DNA from: Marisimplicoccus sp038110465
GTDB lineage: Bacteria > Bacteroidota > Bacteroidia > Flavobacteriales > Flavobacteriaceae
Direction of reading: 5' to 3'
Length of the DNA stretch: 64,000 bases
NCBI GenBank assembly: GCA_038110465.1
Contig: JAYNJU010000003.1
Coordinates: forward strand, 1-64,000
Shown piece after piece: positions 1 through 7,613 of the stretch. Position 1 is the stretch's first letter, and each line of letters begins with the position of its first letter. The notes beneath the pieces are model-generated. The model made no database searches. It saw only the letters and a list, made by a program, of their open reading frames with translations, and was not told where the DNA came from. The translations under genes and the position numbers were made by a program.

Positions 1-721
1 TGTTAGCTTCTTTTTGTTCAAAAGATAAAACTCCAGATAATGCATTATCATACTCAGCGCCAAAAGAGGATGTGGAAAGAGTTACATCTTTAATAAATGA
101 AATATTAACTAGTCCAACTGGTCCCCCTGAGCTTCCTTGAGTACTAAAATGATTAATATTAGGTATTTCAATACCATCAATGTAGTAAACTGATTCATTA
201 GGCCCTCCTCCTCTTATTATTATGTCATTTCTAAATCCCCCTATAGATGGAGAAATGCCTGGAAGACTTTGAACAACTTTAGTAATATCATTGTTACCTC
301 CTGGATAGGTTTCAATTTCTACAGCAGAAAAAGTCTGAGTTGACAGAGGTGTTTCATTTGATGTTCTAAATGGAGACTCAAAAAGTATTACTTCATCCAA
401 TAAATCTGAAATTGGACTAAGAATAAATTCTAATTGCTGATTCCCTATAGTTTTGACTATAATATTAAATTTAGTCTGCGACTTAAAACCTATAAAACTG
501 GCTGTTACATTATAACTTTCAGTGGGAATATTATTTATTTGAAAAAATCCTTCTTCATTAGTTATAGAATAAAAATTAGAATTATCAATTAAAATATTAG
601 CTCCTTCCAAAGCTAATCCCGTTTCTCCATCTAATACTTTACCACTAATGGATCCTTGGTTTTGAGAATATGTAGTTAAAGAATATAATAAAGCTAAAAG
701 ACTAAGAGAGTATTTTAACAT
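1..721 (-). CDS. TonB-dependent outer-membrane receptor, N-terminal part (runs off the window)
   Basis: I translated this reading frame by hand from an ATG at 719-721; it stays open to the window edge, giving about 240 residues. It begins with a signal peptide (hydrophobic stretch ending in TYSQ, about residue 20), followed by a carboxypeptidase-regulatory-like beta-sandwich domain (about 24-105: SGKVLDGETG, ITNEEGFF, SFIGFKSQ) and then the start of a plug domain (VVQSLPGISPSIGGF, IIIRGGGPNE, YYIDGIEIPN). This is the usual Bacteroidota SusC/TonB receptor architecture for active uptake across the outer membrane. It starts 7 bp after the isomerase-like gene on the same strand, so the two are probably cotranscribed. 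The substrate cannot be told from the N-terminus, and the barrel lies outside the window. Confidence 0.9.
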   Translation of the reverse strand, partial: MLKYSLSLLALLYSLTTYSQNQGSISGKVLDGETGLALEGANILIDNSNFYSITNEEGFFQINNIPTESYNVTASFIGFKSQTKFNIIVKTIGNQQLEFILSPISDLLDEVILFESPFRTSNETPLSTQTFSAVEIETYPGGNNDITKVVQSLPGISPSIGGFRNDIIIRGGGPNESVYYIDGIEIPNINHFSTQGSSGGPVGLVNISFIKDVTLSTSSFGAEYDNALSGVLSFEQKEAN

Positions 722-728
722 TGCTTAA

Positions 729-1649
729 TTAACTAAGTGCTTTTTTACAATATTCCATACACTTCTTTACTTCTAAGACTCTGTTAGAACCTTCTGGTAT
801 TCTATACTCTAACTCAATTGTTGAAGTGAATTTATAAGAATTGTCTCTTATTAATTGGAGAACTTCAATAATAGGAGTATCACCAAATCCCCATATTTGA
901 TTATCTGTAGCTGCAATATTTCCACTTTTTCCAGCTTGCCTATCTTTGAGATGAAGACTTGATATCCTTTTATTATTTCTCTTTATAAATTCAATTAATG
1001 ATTCTTTGTTGTTAGATCCACCAACATTAATGTAGTGTCCTATATCTAGGTTAACATAATTATTTTTGCTAGAATTCAGAGCATAGTCCCAAGCAGAATC
1101 AGTTGCTTTTACATTTGAGCCAAGATTATTACTGTGAGCATGATATGCGACTTTTACATTATTTTTTTTTGAGAAAAAGTTTACTCTTTCAATACTTTCT
1201 TCATCCATTAACTCATTTGTTAAAAATTCTGCTCCAAGTGCTTTTGTTGCTTTCATTGCATATTCAATTTCACCATCTGAATTATTTTTTCCAATACAAT
1301 TAGGCTTATATGCAAATATGTTGATTTCACCATATTCGTTAAAAAGTTTTTTTGCTTCTTTAAAAAGTTTCATTGATACATTTTCTCTCCATTCAGCTGA
1401 AAATCTATTTGATCTTGGCATTCCAATAGATCTTTCTATGTGACTTCCCATCAGTTCAATGTTATCAGATCCAGAATCAATACAGTTTTGAATTATAACA
1501 TTCATATCCTCATTTCCAGGACTAAATGAATATGTAATTACAGAGATATCTACTCCTTTTATGTTTTTTAAAATTGATGTAAAATTATAATTCAATGCAC
1601 CAATTGTTACAAGTGATGATTTTTTAATAAAGCTCCTTCTAGAATTCAT
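729..1649 (-). CDS. Tat-exported sugar phosphate isomerase/epimerase-like TIM-barrel protein
   Basis: 306 residues. The N-terminus SRRSFIKK (residues 3-10) fits the twin-arginine consensus and is followed by a weakly hydrophobic stretch, so export of a folded, probably metal-loaded enzyme is likely. The rest resembles the xylose isomerase-like / AP endonuclease family 2 TIM barrel. Candidate metal ligands occur in order: E in NELMDEE, H in YHAHSNN, D/H in NLDIGHY, H in SLHLKDR and E in TIELEY. Family members isomerise or epimerise sugars and cyclitols; the substrate here is unknown. It lies directly upstream of a TonB receptor and divergent from a beta-phosphoglucomutase-like gene, which suggests a small sugar-utilisation locus (inference). 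Confidence 0.8.
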   Translation of the reverse strand: MNSRRSFIKKSSLVTIGALNYNFTSILKNIKGVDISVITYSFSPGNEDMNVIIQNCIDSGSDNIELMGSHIERSIGMPRSNRFSAEWRENVSMKLFKEAKKLFNEYGEINIFAYKPNCIGKNNSDGEIEYAMKATKALGAEFLTNELMDEESIERVNFFSKKNNVKVAYHAHSNNLGSNVKATDSAWDYALNSSKNNYVNLDIGHYINVGGSNNKESLIEFIKRNNKRISSLHLKDRQAGKSGNIAATDNQIWGFGDTPIIEVLQLIRDNSYKFTSTIELEYRIPEGSNRVLEVKKCMEYCKKALS

Positions 1650-1665
1650 AGTGGTTATATTAGTT

Positions 1666-1673
1666 TATCTTTG
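1666..1673 (+). promoter_or_regulatory. Candidate -7 promoter element for the HAD gene
   Basis: TATCTTTG matches the Bacteroidota -7 consensus TAnnTTTG exactly. It lies 62 bp before the ATG of the downstream gene in the divergent intergenic space. No good -33 TTG is seen at the usual distance, so the call rests on the octamer and its position. Confidence 0.4.
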
Positions 1674-1735
1674 TTCAAATTAAAAAGAATATTAGTAAAG
1701 CTAAAATCTTATTTAAACTTTTTAAAATTCAATAA

Positions 1736-2368
1736 ATGGTTAGTGGAATAATTTTTGATATGGATGGAACAATTGTTGATAGTCTTCCATATCATCATGA
1801 AGCATGGAGAATATTCTTTGAAGAAAATAAAGTCGAAGATTTTTCTGAAAAATTAAAAAAATATAAAGGAGGTGGAACTTTAGATCTTATGAAAGCAGTT
1901 TATGGTGATATTTATTCACTTGAAGAACTCAAGAAGATGAGCGATGATAAAGAAATAATTTTTAGAGACATTTATAGAGGAAATATAGTTCCAATTGATG
2001 GCTATTTAGAGTTTTTAAATGAAATAAAATCCAAAAATATTTTAGTCGGAATTGCAAGCAATGCCATTAAGTTAAATGTAGATTTAACTCTCAAGGAACT
2101 TGGTATATATGATTTATTCGATAGTATAATTTGTGGTGATGAGGTGAACTATGGTAAACCTAATCCTGAGATGTTTAACAAAACAATTTCATACTTTAAA
2201 GTTAACAAGGCTAACTGTTTAGTTTTTGAAGACTCTATAGAAGGAATTACAGCTGCAAACAATGCTGGTATTAAAGTTATTGGCGTTACATCTAGCAATT
2301 CAAGTGATGTACTTAGAAAAGCTGGTTGTGTTGAGACTATTAATAATTATTTAAATTATCACCTGTGA
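1736..2368 (+). CDS. HAD-superfamily hydrolase, beta-phosphoglucomutase-like
   Basis: 210 residues, the normal length for a subfamily I HAD phosphatase or mutase. Motif I is FDMDGTIVDS (residues 7-16, nucleophile D8 and acid/base D10), motif II is the serine in GIASNA (about 105-110), motif III is the lysine in YGKPNPEMF, and motif IV is the acidic pair in VFEDSIEGI. The four-helix cap between motifs I and II and the sequence SLPYHHEAW resemble beta-phosphoglucomutase and sugar-phosphatase members. Cytoplasmic. The likely role is interconversion or dephosphorylation of a sugar phosphate, which agrees with the neighbouring isomerase-like and receptor genes. The exact substrate is not visible. 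Confidence 0.85.
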   Translation: MVSGIIFDMDGTIVDSLPYHHEAWRIFFEENKVEDFSEKLKKYKGGGTLDLMKAVYGDIYSLEELKKMSDDKEIIFRDIYRGNIVPIDGYLEFLNEIKSKNILVGIASNAIKLNVDLTLKELGIYDLFDSIICGDEVNYGKPNPEMFNKTISYFKVNKANCLVFEDSIEGITAANNAGIKVIGVTSSNSSDVLRKAGCVETINNYLNYHL

Positions 2369-2381
2369 TATTTTAAATTAA

Positions 2382-2458
2382 TTATTTAGCAGATAATATA
2401 AAAGTTGAAATTGGAATTTTTTGACTATTAAAAATAGCTCCTGTTGCTATATCGCTCC
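2382..2458 (-). pseudogene. Possible C-terminal end of a minus-strand gene cut by the scaffold gap
   Basis: A reading frame open from the gap edge ends at a TAA at 2382-2384 and would encode the last 24 residues of a protein (begins SDIATGAIF, ends FILSAK). I do not recognise it. It has the orientation expected if it were the far end of the lipoprotein gene broken at about 5952, but 24 residues cannot prove this, and it may be chance. Confidence 0.3.
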
Positions 2459-2558
2459 NNNNNNNNNNNNNNNNNNNNNNNNNNNNNNNNNNNNNNNNNN
2501 NNNNNNNNNNNNNNNNNNNNNNNNNNNNNNNNNNNNNNNNNNNNNNNNNNNNNNNNNN
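2459..2558. other. Assembly gap of 100 N
   Basis: Exactly 100 N, a placeholder length for a scaffold join of unknown size. Sequence before it looks like the host chromosome; sequence after it belongs to the copper segment. Confidence 1.
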
Positions 2559-2666
2559 CTAAGACCACCTAATTCACAAACTATTTCATGTAGAACTGGA
2601 CTTACAATTAATCCAAATAATTGGAGTAAGACTAAGATGAGAGCAAAAGCTAGAGAATTAGAGTAG
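2559..2666 (+). pseudogene. Remnant of a tyrosine integrase N-terminal (arm-binding) region
   Basis: The frame leaving the gap encodes 35 residues ending at TAG (2664-2666). The pattern LRPPNSQTI, CRTGLTINPNNWSK resembles the start of Bacteroidota phage/transposon tyrosine recombinases, where a short beta-sheet arm-binding domain has the form 'short-repeat, TG..I.P..W'. Nothing resembling the core-binding or catalytic domain (R..HxxR..Y) follows before the copper genes, so this is a truncated remnant. It supports the view that the following segment arrived on a mobile element. The first codons lie in the gap. Confidence 0.5.
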
Positions 2667-2724
2667 CTAATAGTTTCATAGGATTAATCTATTTAAAAAG
2701 AAAAAGTAATAGCTTGAATTTCAC

Positions 2725-2732
2725 TAAATTTG
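2725..2732 (+). promoter_or_regulatory. Candidate -7 promoter element of the copper genes
   Basis: TAAATTTG, an exact TAnnTTTG match, lies 22 bp before the ATG. An AT-only inverted repeat (GAATTTTT / AAAAATTC, 2732-2749) lies between it and the start codon and could be an operator or just AT-rich sequence. Confidence 0.4.
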
Positions 2733-2754
2733 AATTTTTGAAAAAATTCATAAA

Positions 2755-3621
2755 ATGAAATCAATATCAAATGTATTCCTAACAATCATTGTATTGTTAT
2801 CTTTCCCATTGTGCAATGCACAAACAAAAAATCAAAAAACAGAAACTGTAAAAATCTATGGTAATTGTGAAATGTGCAAAAGCAAAATTGAAAAAGCTGG
2901 AAATTTGAAAAACCAATCCATTGTGGATTGGAATAAGGAAACCAAATTTGCAACCATTTCTTATGACAGTTTAAAAACTTCAAAAGAAGAAATATTAAAA
3001 CGTATCGCTTTGGCAGGATATGACAGCGATACTTTTTTAGCACCAAACGACACTTATTCAAATCTACCAAGTTGTTGTCAGTATGAAAGAATAAAACAAA
3101 TAAATACGAAAATAGAAGAACCAAAAAAGGAAATGATAATAAATGACCATTCTATGCATTCAAATAAAATGGATGAAATTCAAGATCCAAATCCACTTTC
3201 AGAAGTTTACGATAGCTATTTTGCTGTTAAAGATGCATTGGTTAGAACTGATGGAGCAACAGCTTCAACAAGTTCCAAAACCCTTTTTACAGAGATAAAT
3301 AATGTAAAAATGGATAAACTTTCAATGGATGTTCATATGGCTTGGATGAAAGTTTTGGAAAATTTAAAACAAGATGCCGAGCATATAGCAGACATTAAAG
3401 ATTTAGATCGTCAAAGAGACCACTTTATGTCTCTTTCAAAAAACATCTATGAAATAATGAAAATTTCAAAACAAGAAACACCAACCTACTATCAATTTTG
3501 CCCCATGGCAAATAATGGAAAAGGAGCAAATTGGTTAAGTAAAGAAAATGCAATTAAAAATCCTTATTATGGTTCACAAATGTTGAATTGTGGTAATACT
3601 GTTGAAACTATAAAAGAATAA
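2755..3621 (+). CDS. Exported copper-binding protein with HMA-like and DUF3347 domains
   Basis: 288 residues. The signal peptide is about residues 1-22 (hydrophobic core, then NAQ). An HMA-like fold follows with the metal-binding pair C38-x-x-C41 (GNCEMC). A middle region contains a Cys pair (SCC) and a His/Met-rich stretch (NDHSMHSNKM). A DUF3347 domain (about 150-240) follows, and the C-terminal FCPMAN...GANWLS...NPYYG...MLNCG block is the one also found at the end of CusB-type proteins. Likely a periplasmic copper-binding or delivery protein. It lies 5 bp before the multicopper oxidase gene in one operon. Codon use (CGT for arginine, more GAC/AAC) differs from that of the housekeeping genes, which agrees with transfer. 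Confidence 0.8.
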   Translation: MKSISNVFLTIIVLLSFPLCNAQTKNQKTETVKIYGNCEMCKSKIEKAGNLKNQSIVDWNKETKFATISYDSLKTSKEEILKRIALAGYDSDTFLAPNDTYSNLPSCCQYERIKQINTKIEEPKKEMIINDHSMHSNKMDEIQDPNPLSEVYDSYFAVKDALVRTDGATASTSSKTLFTEINNVKMDKLSMDVHMAWMKVLENLKQDAEHIADIKDLDRQRDHFMSLSKNIYEIMKISKQETPTYYQFCPMANNGKGANWLSKENAIKNPYYGSQMLNCGNTVETIKE

Positions 3622-3626
3622 ATCAA

Positions 3627-5849
3627 ATGTATAAACACATAAAGTTATTATCAGTATTACTTGGAGTGTTGTCAACTCATATCTTGTTGGGACAGAATGT
3701 TGTTCGTTACGATTTAACGATAAAAGATACAATCGTAAATTTTTCAGGAAAAGAAAAAAGAGCTATTGCAGTTAACGAACAAATTCCAATGCCAACATTA
3801 ACTTTTACACAAGGAGATATTGCAGAAATTGTAGTCCATAATAAGTTAAAAGAAAGTACCTCTTTACATTGGCATGGACTTTTTTTACCAAACAAAGAAG
3901 ATGGTGTTCCGTATTTAACACAGATGCCAATTAAGCCTAACGAAACTTTTACGTATCGTTTTCCAATTATTCAAAGTGGTACACATTGGTATCACAGCCA
4001 TAGTGGTTTACAGGAGCAAATTGGTATGTATGGTTCAATGGTATTATTGAAGAAAAAAGACGATCCAACATTTAGAAAAGGAATTGACGATTTACCTGAA
4101 GTTCCAATAATTTTAAGTGAATGGACAGATATAAAACCCAAAAATGTTCAACGAATGTTACGTAATGCAAACGATTGGGCAGCTATTAAAAAAGGAACAG
4201 TCCAAAGTTATTCTGAAGCTATAAAAGCTGGACATTTCAAAACTAAATTAGCTAATGAAATGAAAAGAATGTTGGCAATGGATGTGAGTGATGTTTATTA
4301 TGACAAATTTTTAATCAATGGAAAAAACGAAAGTCAACTTTCACAATTTAAAGCTGGCGACAAAGTGCGTTTAAGAATTTCCAATGGTGGAGCTTCCTCA
4401 TATTTCTGGTTAAGTTATGCAGGTGGAAAAATGACAGTTGTAGCAAATGATGGCAACGACGTTGAGCCTGTAGAAGTCGATAGGTTAATTATTGGAGTTT
4501 CTGAAACCTATGATGTTGTTGTTACAATTCCAAATGAAAATATTGCTTACGAATTTTTGGCAACTCCTGAAGACCGAACAAAATCGGCTTCCATTTATTT
4601 AGGAAATGGCAAAGTTCACCTTAAAAGTAGAATGCCAAAACTGAAATATTTTGAGGGAATGAAAATGATGAACAATATGATGAATATGGACGGAAGTATG
4701 GACGATATGGGAATGAATATGTCGTTTCAAAAAATGGATATGAATACGGTTATGTATCCTGAAATTACTGGAAATCCCGAAATGAATATGGACGACAAAA
4801 TGAAACATTCTAATCATTCGATGAACGTAAAAGAAGACATTGTAACTCTAAATTATGGAATGTTGAAAGCACCTCGTCCAACAACATTGCCAAAAGATGC
4901 ACCTGTTAGAGAATTGCGTTTTGAACTTACTGGAAATATGAATCGTTACGTTTGGAGTATGGATAATAAAGTGCTTTCTGAAACAGATAAAATCCTAATT
5001 AAGAAAGGAGAAAACGTAAGAATAACGCTTTACAATGGCTCGATGATGCGACATCCAATGCATCTTCACGGCCACGATTTCAGAGCTTTAAATGGTCAAG
5101 GAGAATTTGCACCTTTAAAAAACGTTTTGGACATTATGCCAATGGAAACTGATACAATAGAATTTTTAGCAAATGAGGAAGGCGATTGGTTTTTTCATTG
5201 CCATATTTTATATCACATGATGGCTGGTATGAACCGAGTTTTTAGTTATCAAGATCAAGCACCAAATCCATATCTGCCAAACAAAATATGGGCTTACAAA
5301 AAACTGCAATCGGAAAGTAATAAATTTTATTTTATGGCAGAAAATGACTTTGCAACCAATGGAAATGATGGAATGGCATTATTCCATAATACACGTTGGA
5401 GTTTTGGGACAGAATGGCGATTAGGCTATAACGATGAACACGGTTATGAAATGGAAACGCATATCGGAAGATATATTGGGAAAAATCAATGGTTTATGCC
5501 ATTTATTGGTTTTGATTGGCGATATAGAAATCAAAATGGTGAAGTTGAAAAAAACCTTTTTGGACAAACAAACACAAAAGACCAAAGAGCAGTATTAAGT
5601 TTAGGAGCTAAATATACGTTACCAATGCTTGTGGAATTACAAGGAGAAATATTTATGGACGGAAATATTAAATTTCAGTTAATGAGAGAGGACATTCCTG
5701 TTTCGCCAAGATTAAGATGGGCTTTTATGGTAAATACGGATAAGGAATATATGACAGGTTTTAAATATATAACCACAAGAAATTTAGGAATTTCAACACA
5801 TTACGACAGCGATATGGGAATTGGATTTGGAGTAACATTAAACTATTAG
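3627..5849 (+). CDS. Multicopper oxidase (CopA-type) with Met-rich insert and C-terminal barrel-like domain
   Basis: 740 residues. The signal peptide ends near residue 22 (ILLGQ). Three cupredoxin domains carry all four copper-binding motifs: HWHG (81-84), HWYHSH (120-125), HPMHLHGHDF (about 475) and HCHILYHMMAGM (about 525). A methionine-rich stretch at about 345-400, with repeated MM, MNM and MDM, resembles the copper-binding inserts of CopA/CueO. After the last copper site about 185 residues remain; they are rich in alternating polar/aromatic strands and end in TLNY, as in an outer-membrane beta-barrel of the CopB type. The protein probably oxidises Cu(I) and may be tethered to the outer membrane. 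About half of its arginines use CGN codons, whereas prs nearby uses none. Confidence 0.88.
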   Translation: MYKHIKLLSVLLGVLSTHILLGQNVVRYDLTIKDTIVNFSGKEKRAIAVNEQIPMPTLTFTQGDIAEIVVHNKLKESTSLHWHGLFLPNKEDGVPYLTQMPIKPNETFTYRFPIIQSGTHWYHSHSGLQEQIGMYGSMVLLKKKDDPTFRKGIDDLPEVPIILSEWTDIKPKNVQRMLRNANDWAAIKKGTVQSYSEAIKAGHFKTKLANEMKRMLAMDVSDVYYDKFLINGKNESQLSQFKAGDKVRLRISNGGASSYFWLSYAGGKMTVVANDGNDVEPVEVDRLIIGVSETYDVVVTIPNENIAYEFLATPEDRTKSASIYLGNGKVHLKSRMPKLKYFEGMKMMNNMMNMDGSMDDMGMNMSFQKMDMNTVMYPEITGNPEMNMDDKMKHSNHSMNVKEDIVTLNYGMLKAPRPTTLPKDAPVRELRFELTGNMNRYVWSMDNKVLSETDKILIKKGENVRITLYNGSMMRHPMHLHGHDFRALNGQGEFAPLKNVLDIMPMETDTIEFLANEEGDWFFHCHILYHMMAGMNRVFSYQDQAPNPYLPNKIWAYKKLQSESNKFYFMAENDFATNGNDGMALFHNTRWSFGTEWRLGYNDEHGYEMETHIGRYIGKNQWFMPFIGFDWRYRNQNGEVEKNLFGQTNTKDQRAVLSLGAKYTLPMLVELQGEIFMDGNIKFQLMREDIPVSPRLRWAFMVNTDKEYMTGFKYITTRNLGISTHYDSDMGIGFGVTLNY

Positions 5850-5905
5850 ATTCAATTAGTAAAAAAAATTGATTAATAAACAGCTTGATTTTTTTTTAAG
5901 TAGGT

Positions 5906-5992
5906 ATGGAATTTATATTACAATCAACAATCACTTGTCCCAAATGCGGACTCAAGAGGGAAGTCTATATCCTTCATCTGGAAAAGCTCTAA
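5906..5992 (+). pseudogene. Broken start of a GDCCVxCSYG-type small protein
   Basis: An ATG at 5906 opens MEFILQSTITCPKCG (to 5950). From memory this matches the start of the small cysteine-rich GDCCVxCSYG proteins found in Bacteroidota heavy-metal resistance elements. After that residue the frame runs into unrelated sequence and stops at 5990-5992, so the hallmark CC..C.YG half is missing. The break coincides with the end of the lipoprotein fragment on the opposite strand (5952), which marks the right edge of the copper segment. Confidence 0.5.
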
Positions 5993-6242
5993 TAGAAACA
6001 AATGTTCTTGCAGGTAAACTTACACTTGCTGCTTCATATCTATCACTATTATGATATATATTTCTACAAGCATCTTCAGTTGTGGCTGGACAAGCTGCAG
6101 CATTAAATTTTCCACCATTTCCAGCAGTTATTGATATAGTATATTGTGGACCTTGAAATGCGGTGTATAATTTAGGTTCTTGAGAAACTTCTTTACTACA
6201 AGAGAAAAGAATGAGAGCAGATATAAATAATAACTTTTTCAA
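5952..6242 (-). pseudogene. Truncated lipoprotein with a bacterial-repeat (InlB B-repeat-like) start
   Basis: 96 residues on the minus strand. A clear lipoprotein signal is present (MKKLLFISALILFSC, acylated Cys15). The mature part contains ITAGNGGKF and, near its end, VSIRAFPDEGY, the pattern of the 'GG.V...G..V.I.A.P..GY.F.GW' surface repeat. The frame stops right after GYRLPS, where a tryptophan and further repeats would be expected. This is the same point at which the opposite-strand copper-segment gene loses homology, so the gene looks cut by an insertion or an assembly chimera rather than naturally short. Confidence 0.6.
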
Positions 6243-6416
6243 ACCTACAATTTACCAAAATATTATTTGTTTGGTTTATACTTTTTGAAAACAAGCTTAG
6301 CCCCCACCAATAAGATTATATACCATTTACCAGACGCATCCCCCAAACAGAAAACTGATTTTTTAAATGACCCCGGGGGTATGTTTTATAGTTAGCAAGT
6401 AGATTTATTTGGGTTT

Positions 6417-6436
6417 TGTTGCCAATATGTTGCCAA
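6417..6436. repeat. Short tandem repeat TGTTGCCAA x2 near tRNA-Leu
   Basis: TGTTGCCAA occurs at 6417-6425 and again at 6428-6436, an 11-bp period. The stretch 6243-6443 otherwise holds no gene that I can see. It includes an unusual C/G-rich palindrome (CCCCGGGG, in 6371-6379) for this AT-rich DNA. It could be a remnant attachment region beside the tRNA, but no second copy was seen elsewhere. Confidence 0.3.
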
Positions 6437-6443
6437 ATGTATA

Positions 6444-6482
6444 ATAAAAAAACCGTAACAACTTGATATATTGTTTATTACG
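6444..6482 (-). terminator. Terminator downstream of tRNA-Leu
   Basis: On the minus strand CGTAA + CAA pairs with TTG + TTACG (6478-6482/6471-6473 with 6459-6461/6454-6458), with a small bulge, followed by a run of seven T. It begins 12 bp after the tRNA 3' end. Confidence 0.5.
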
Positions 6483-6493
6483 ATTTTTATTAG

Positions 6494-6575
6494 TACTTCG
6501 GATGGGAATCGAACCCACACTCCATAAGGAACTGGATTTTGAATCCAGCGCGTCTACCAGTTTCGCCACCGAAGC
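6494..6575 (-). tRNA. tRNA-Leu (anticodon CAA)
   Basis: 82-nt cloverleaf read on the minus strand. The acceptor stem GCTTCGG pairs with CCGAAGT plus discriminator A. The D-arm contains GGTAGACGC. The anticodon stem CTGGA/TCCAG holds the loop TTCAAAA, with anticodon CAA. A long class II variable arm (TTCCTTATGGAGTG) follows, and the T-loop is GTTCGATTC. CCA is not encoded. The long variable arm and the anticodon agree on leucine. Small open frames crossing this position on the minus strand are shadows. Confidence 0.95.
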
Positions 6576-6584
6576 TAAGGGCCT

Positions 6585-6592
6585 CAAAATTA
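6585..6592 (-). promoter_or_regulatory. -7 promoter element of tRNA-Leu
   Basis: TAATTTTG on the minus strand, an exact TAnnTTTG match, ends 9 bp upstream of the mature tRNA 5' end. Confidence 0.5.
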
Positions 6593-6648
6593 ATAAATTC
6601 CATCAATAAATTAATTGTTATAAAATTATACTGAACAATAATTATTTT

Positions 6649-6656
6649 TAAATTTG
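6649..6656 (+). promoter_or_regulatory. -7 promoter element of prs
   Basis: TAAATTTG matches TAnnTTTG exactly and ends 18 bp before the GTG start at 6675. No clear -33 TTG is seen. Confidence 0.45.
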
Positions 6657-6674
6657 CACTCCAATTAATAGATA

Positions 6675-7607
6675 GTGGATACACCTGTAAAAATATTTTC
6701 TTGTAACCAAAGTATAACTTTAGCTAAAAAAATAGCTAAAGAGTTTGGTCAAGAACTGGGAAATGTGAACTTTCAAAGATATAGTGATGGTGAATTTCAA
6801 CCTTCTTTTGAGGAATCAATTAGGGGTTCAAGAGTCTTTATCATTGGGTCAACAAATCCATCATCTGATAATCTTATGGAAATGCTATTGATGCTTGATG
6901 CAGCTAAGAGAGCGTCTGCAAGGCACATTACAGCTGTTATTCCATATTTTGGATGGGCAAGACAAGACAGAAAGGATAAACCTAGAGTTCCAATTGGGGC
7001 AAAATTAATTGCTAAGCTACTTGAGTCTGCAGGTGCTACTAGAATTATAACTATGGATCTACATGCAGATCAAATTCAAGGATTTTTTGAAAAACCTGTT
7101 GATCATCTCTATGCTTCATCATTATTTGTTCCATATATTAAATCACTTAATATCTCTGACCTCACAATTGCTTCACCTGATATGGGTGGATCAAAAAGAG
7201 CTTATGCGTATTCAAAATTTCTAGATTCAGATGTTGTAATTTGTTACAAACAAAGATCTAAAGGGAACATAATTACTCATATGGAATTGATTGGAGATGT
7301 AACAGGTAAGAACGTTGTATTAATTGATGATATGGTTGACACTGCTGGTACTCTAACAAAAGCAGCTGATTTAATGATTGAAAAGGGAGCAATATCTGTA
7401 ATTGCTATATGTACTCATGCATTATTATCTGGAGATGCTTACGAAAGAATTGAAAAATCAAAACTTAAAAAATTAATTACAAGTGATTCAATTGAAATTA
7501 AAAACAAATCAAATAAAGTTGAACATTTAACATGCTCTAAAATTTTTGCAGAAGCAATGTATAATGTTCATCATAATAAATCAATTGATAAACTTTTTAT
7601 AAAATAA
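6675..7607 (+). CDS. prs: Ribose-phosphate pyrophosphokinase (PRPP synthetase)
   Basis: 310 residues, the family length. The enzyme makes PRPP from ribose 5-phosphate and ATP for purine, pyrimidine, histidine, tryptophan and NAD synthesis. Visible motifs are YSDGEFQPSF (36-45), the catalytic flexible-loop region YFGWARQDRK (91-100), MDLHADQIQGFF (127-138) and the PRPP-binding loop VVLIDDMVDTAGT (214-226). I accept a GTG start at 6675: no ATG lies nearby, and the next residues DTPVKIFSC align with the family N-terminus. First gene of a forward housekeeping run, 6 bp before rplY. Cytoplasmic. Confidence 0.97.
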   Translation: MDTPVKIFSCNQSITLAKKIAKEFGQELGNVNFQRYSDGEFQPSFEESIRGSRVFIIGSTNPSSDNLMEMLLMLDAAKRASARHITAVIPYFGWARQDRKDKPRVPIGAKLIAKLLESAGATRIITMDLHADQIQGFFEKPVDHLYASSLFVPYIKSLNISDLTIASPDMGGSKRAYAYSKFLDSDVVICYKQRSKGNIITHMELIGDVTGKNVVLIDDMVDTAGTLTKAADLMIEKGAISVIAICTHALLSGDAYERIEKSKLKKLITSDSIEIKNKSNKVEHLTCSKIFAEAMYNVHHNKSIDKLFIK

Positions 7608-7613
7608 TAAATT

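Noticed and set aside
2421..2666. One continuous plus-strand gene across the N-gap
   Set aside because: The frame is open only because N does not create stops; the bases before the gap do not resemble an integrase start. Only the part after the gap was kept, as a remnant.
2732..2749. Inverted repeat before the copper genes as a CopY/CueR-type operator
   Set aside because: It is made only of A and T plus the end bases and lacks any known operator core; noted only with the promoter entry.
5869..6054. Plus-strand frame of 61 codons
   Set aside because: It spans the breakpoint, starts from a non-ATG codon and is antisense to the lipoprotein fragment; the overlapping ATG frame at 5906 has the recognisable sequence instead.
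6405..6684. Two overlapping minus-strand frames across tRNA-Leu
   Set aside because: They read through the tRNA; the cloverleaf explains the sequence fully and the translations have no family features.
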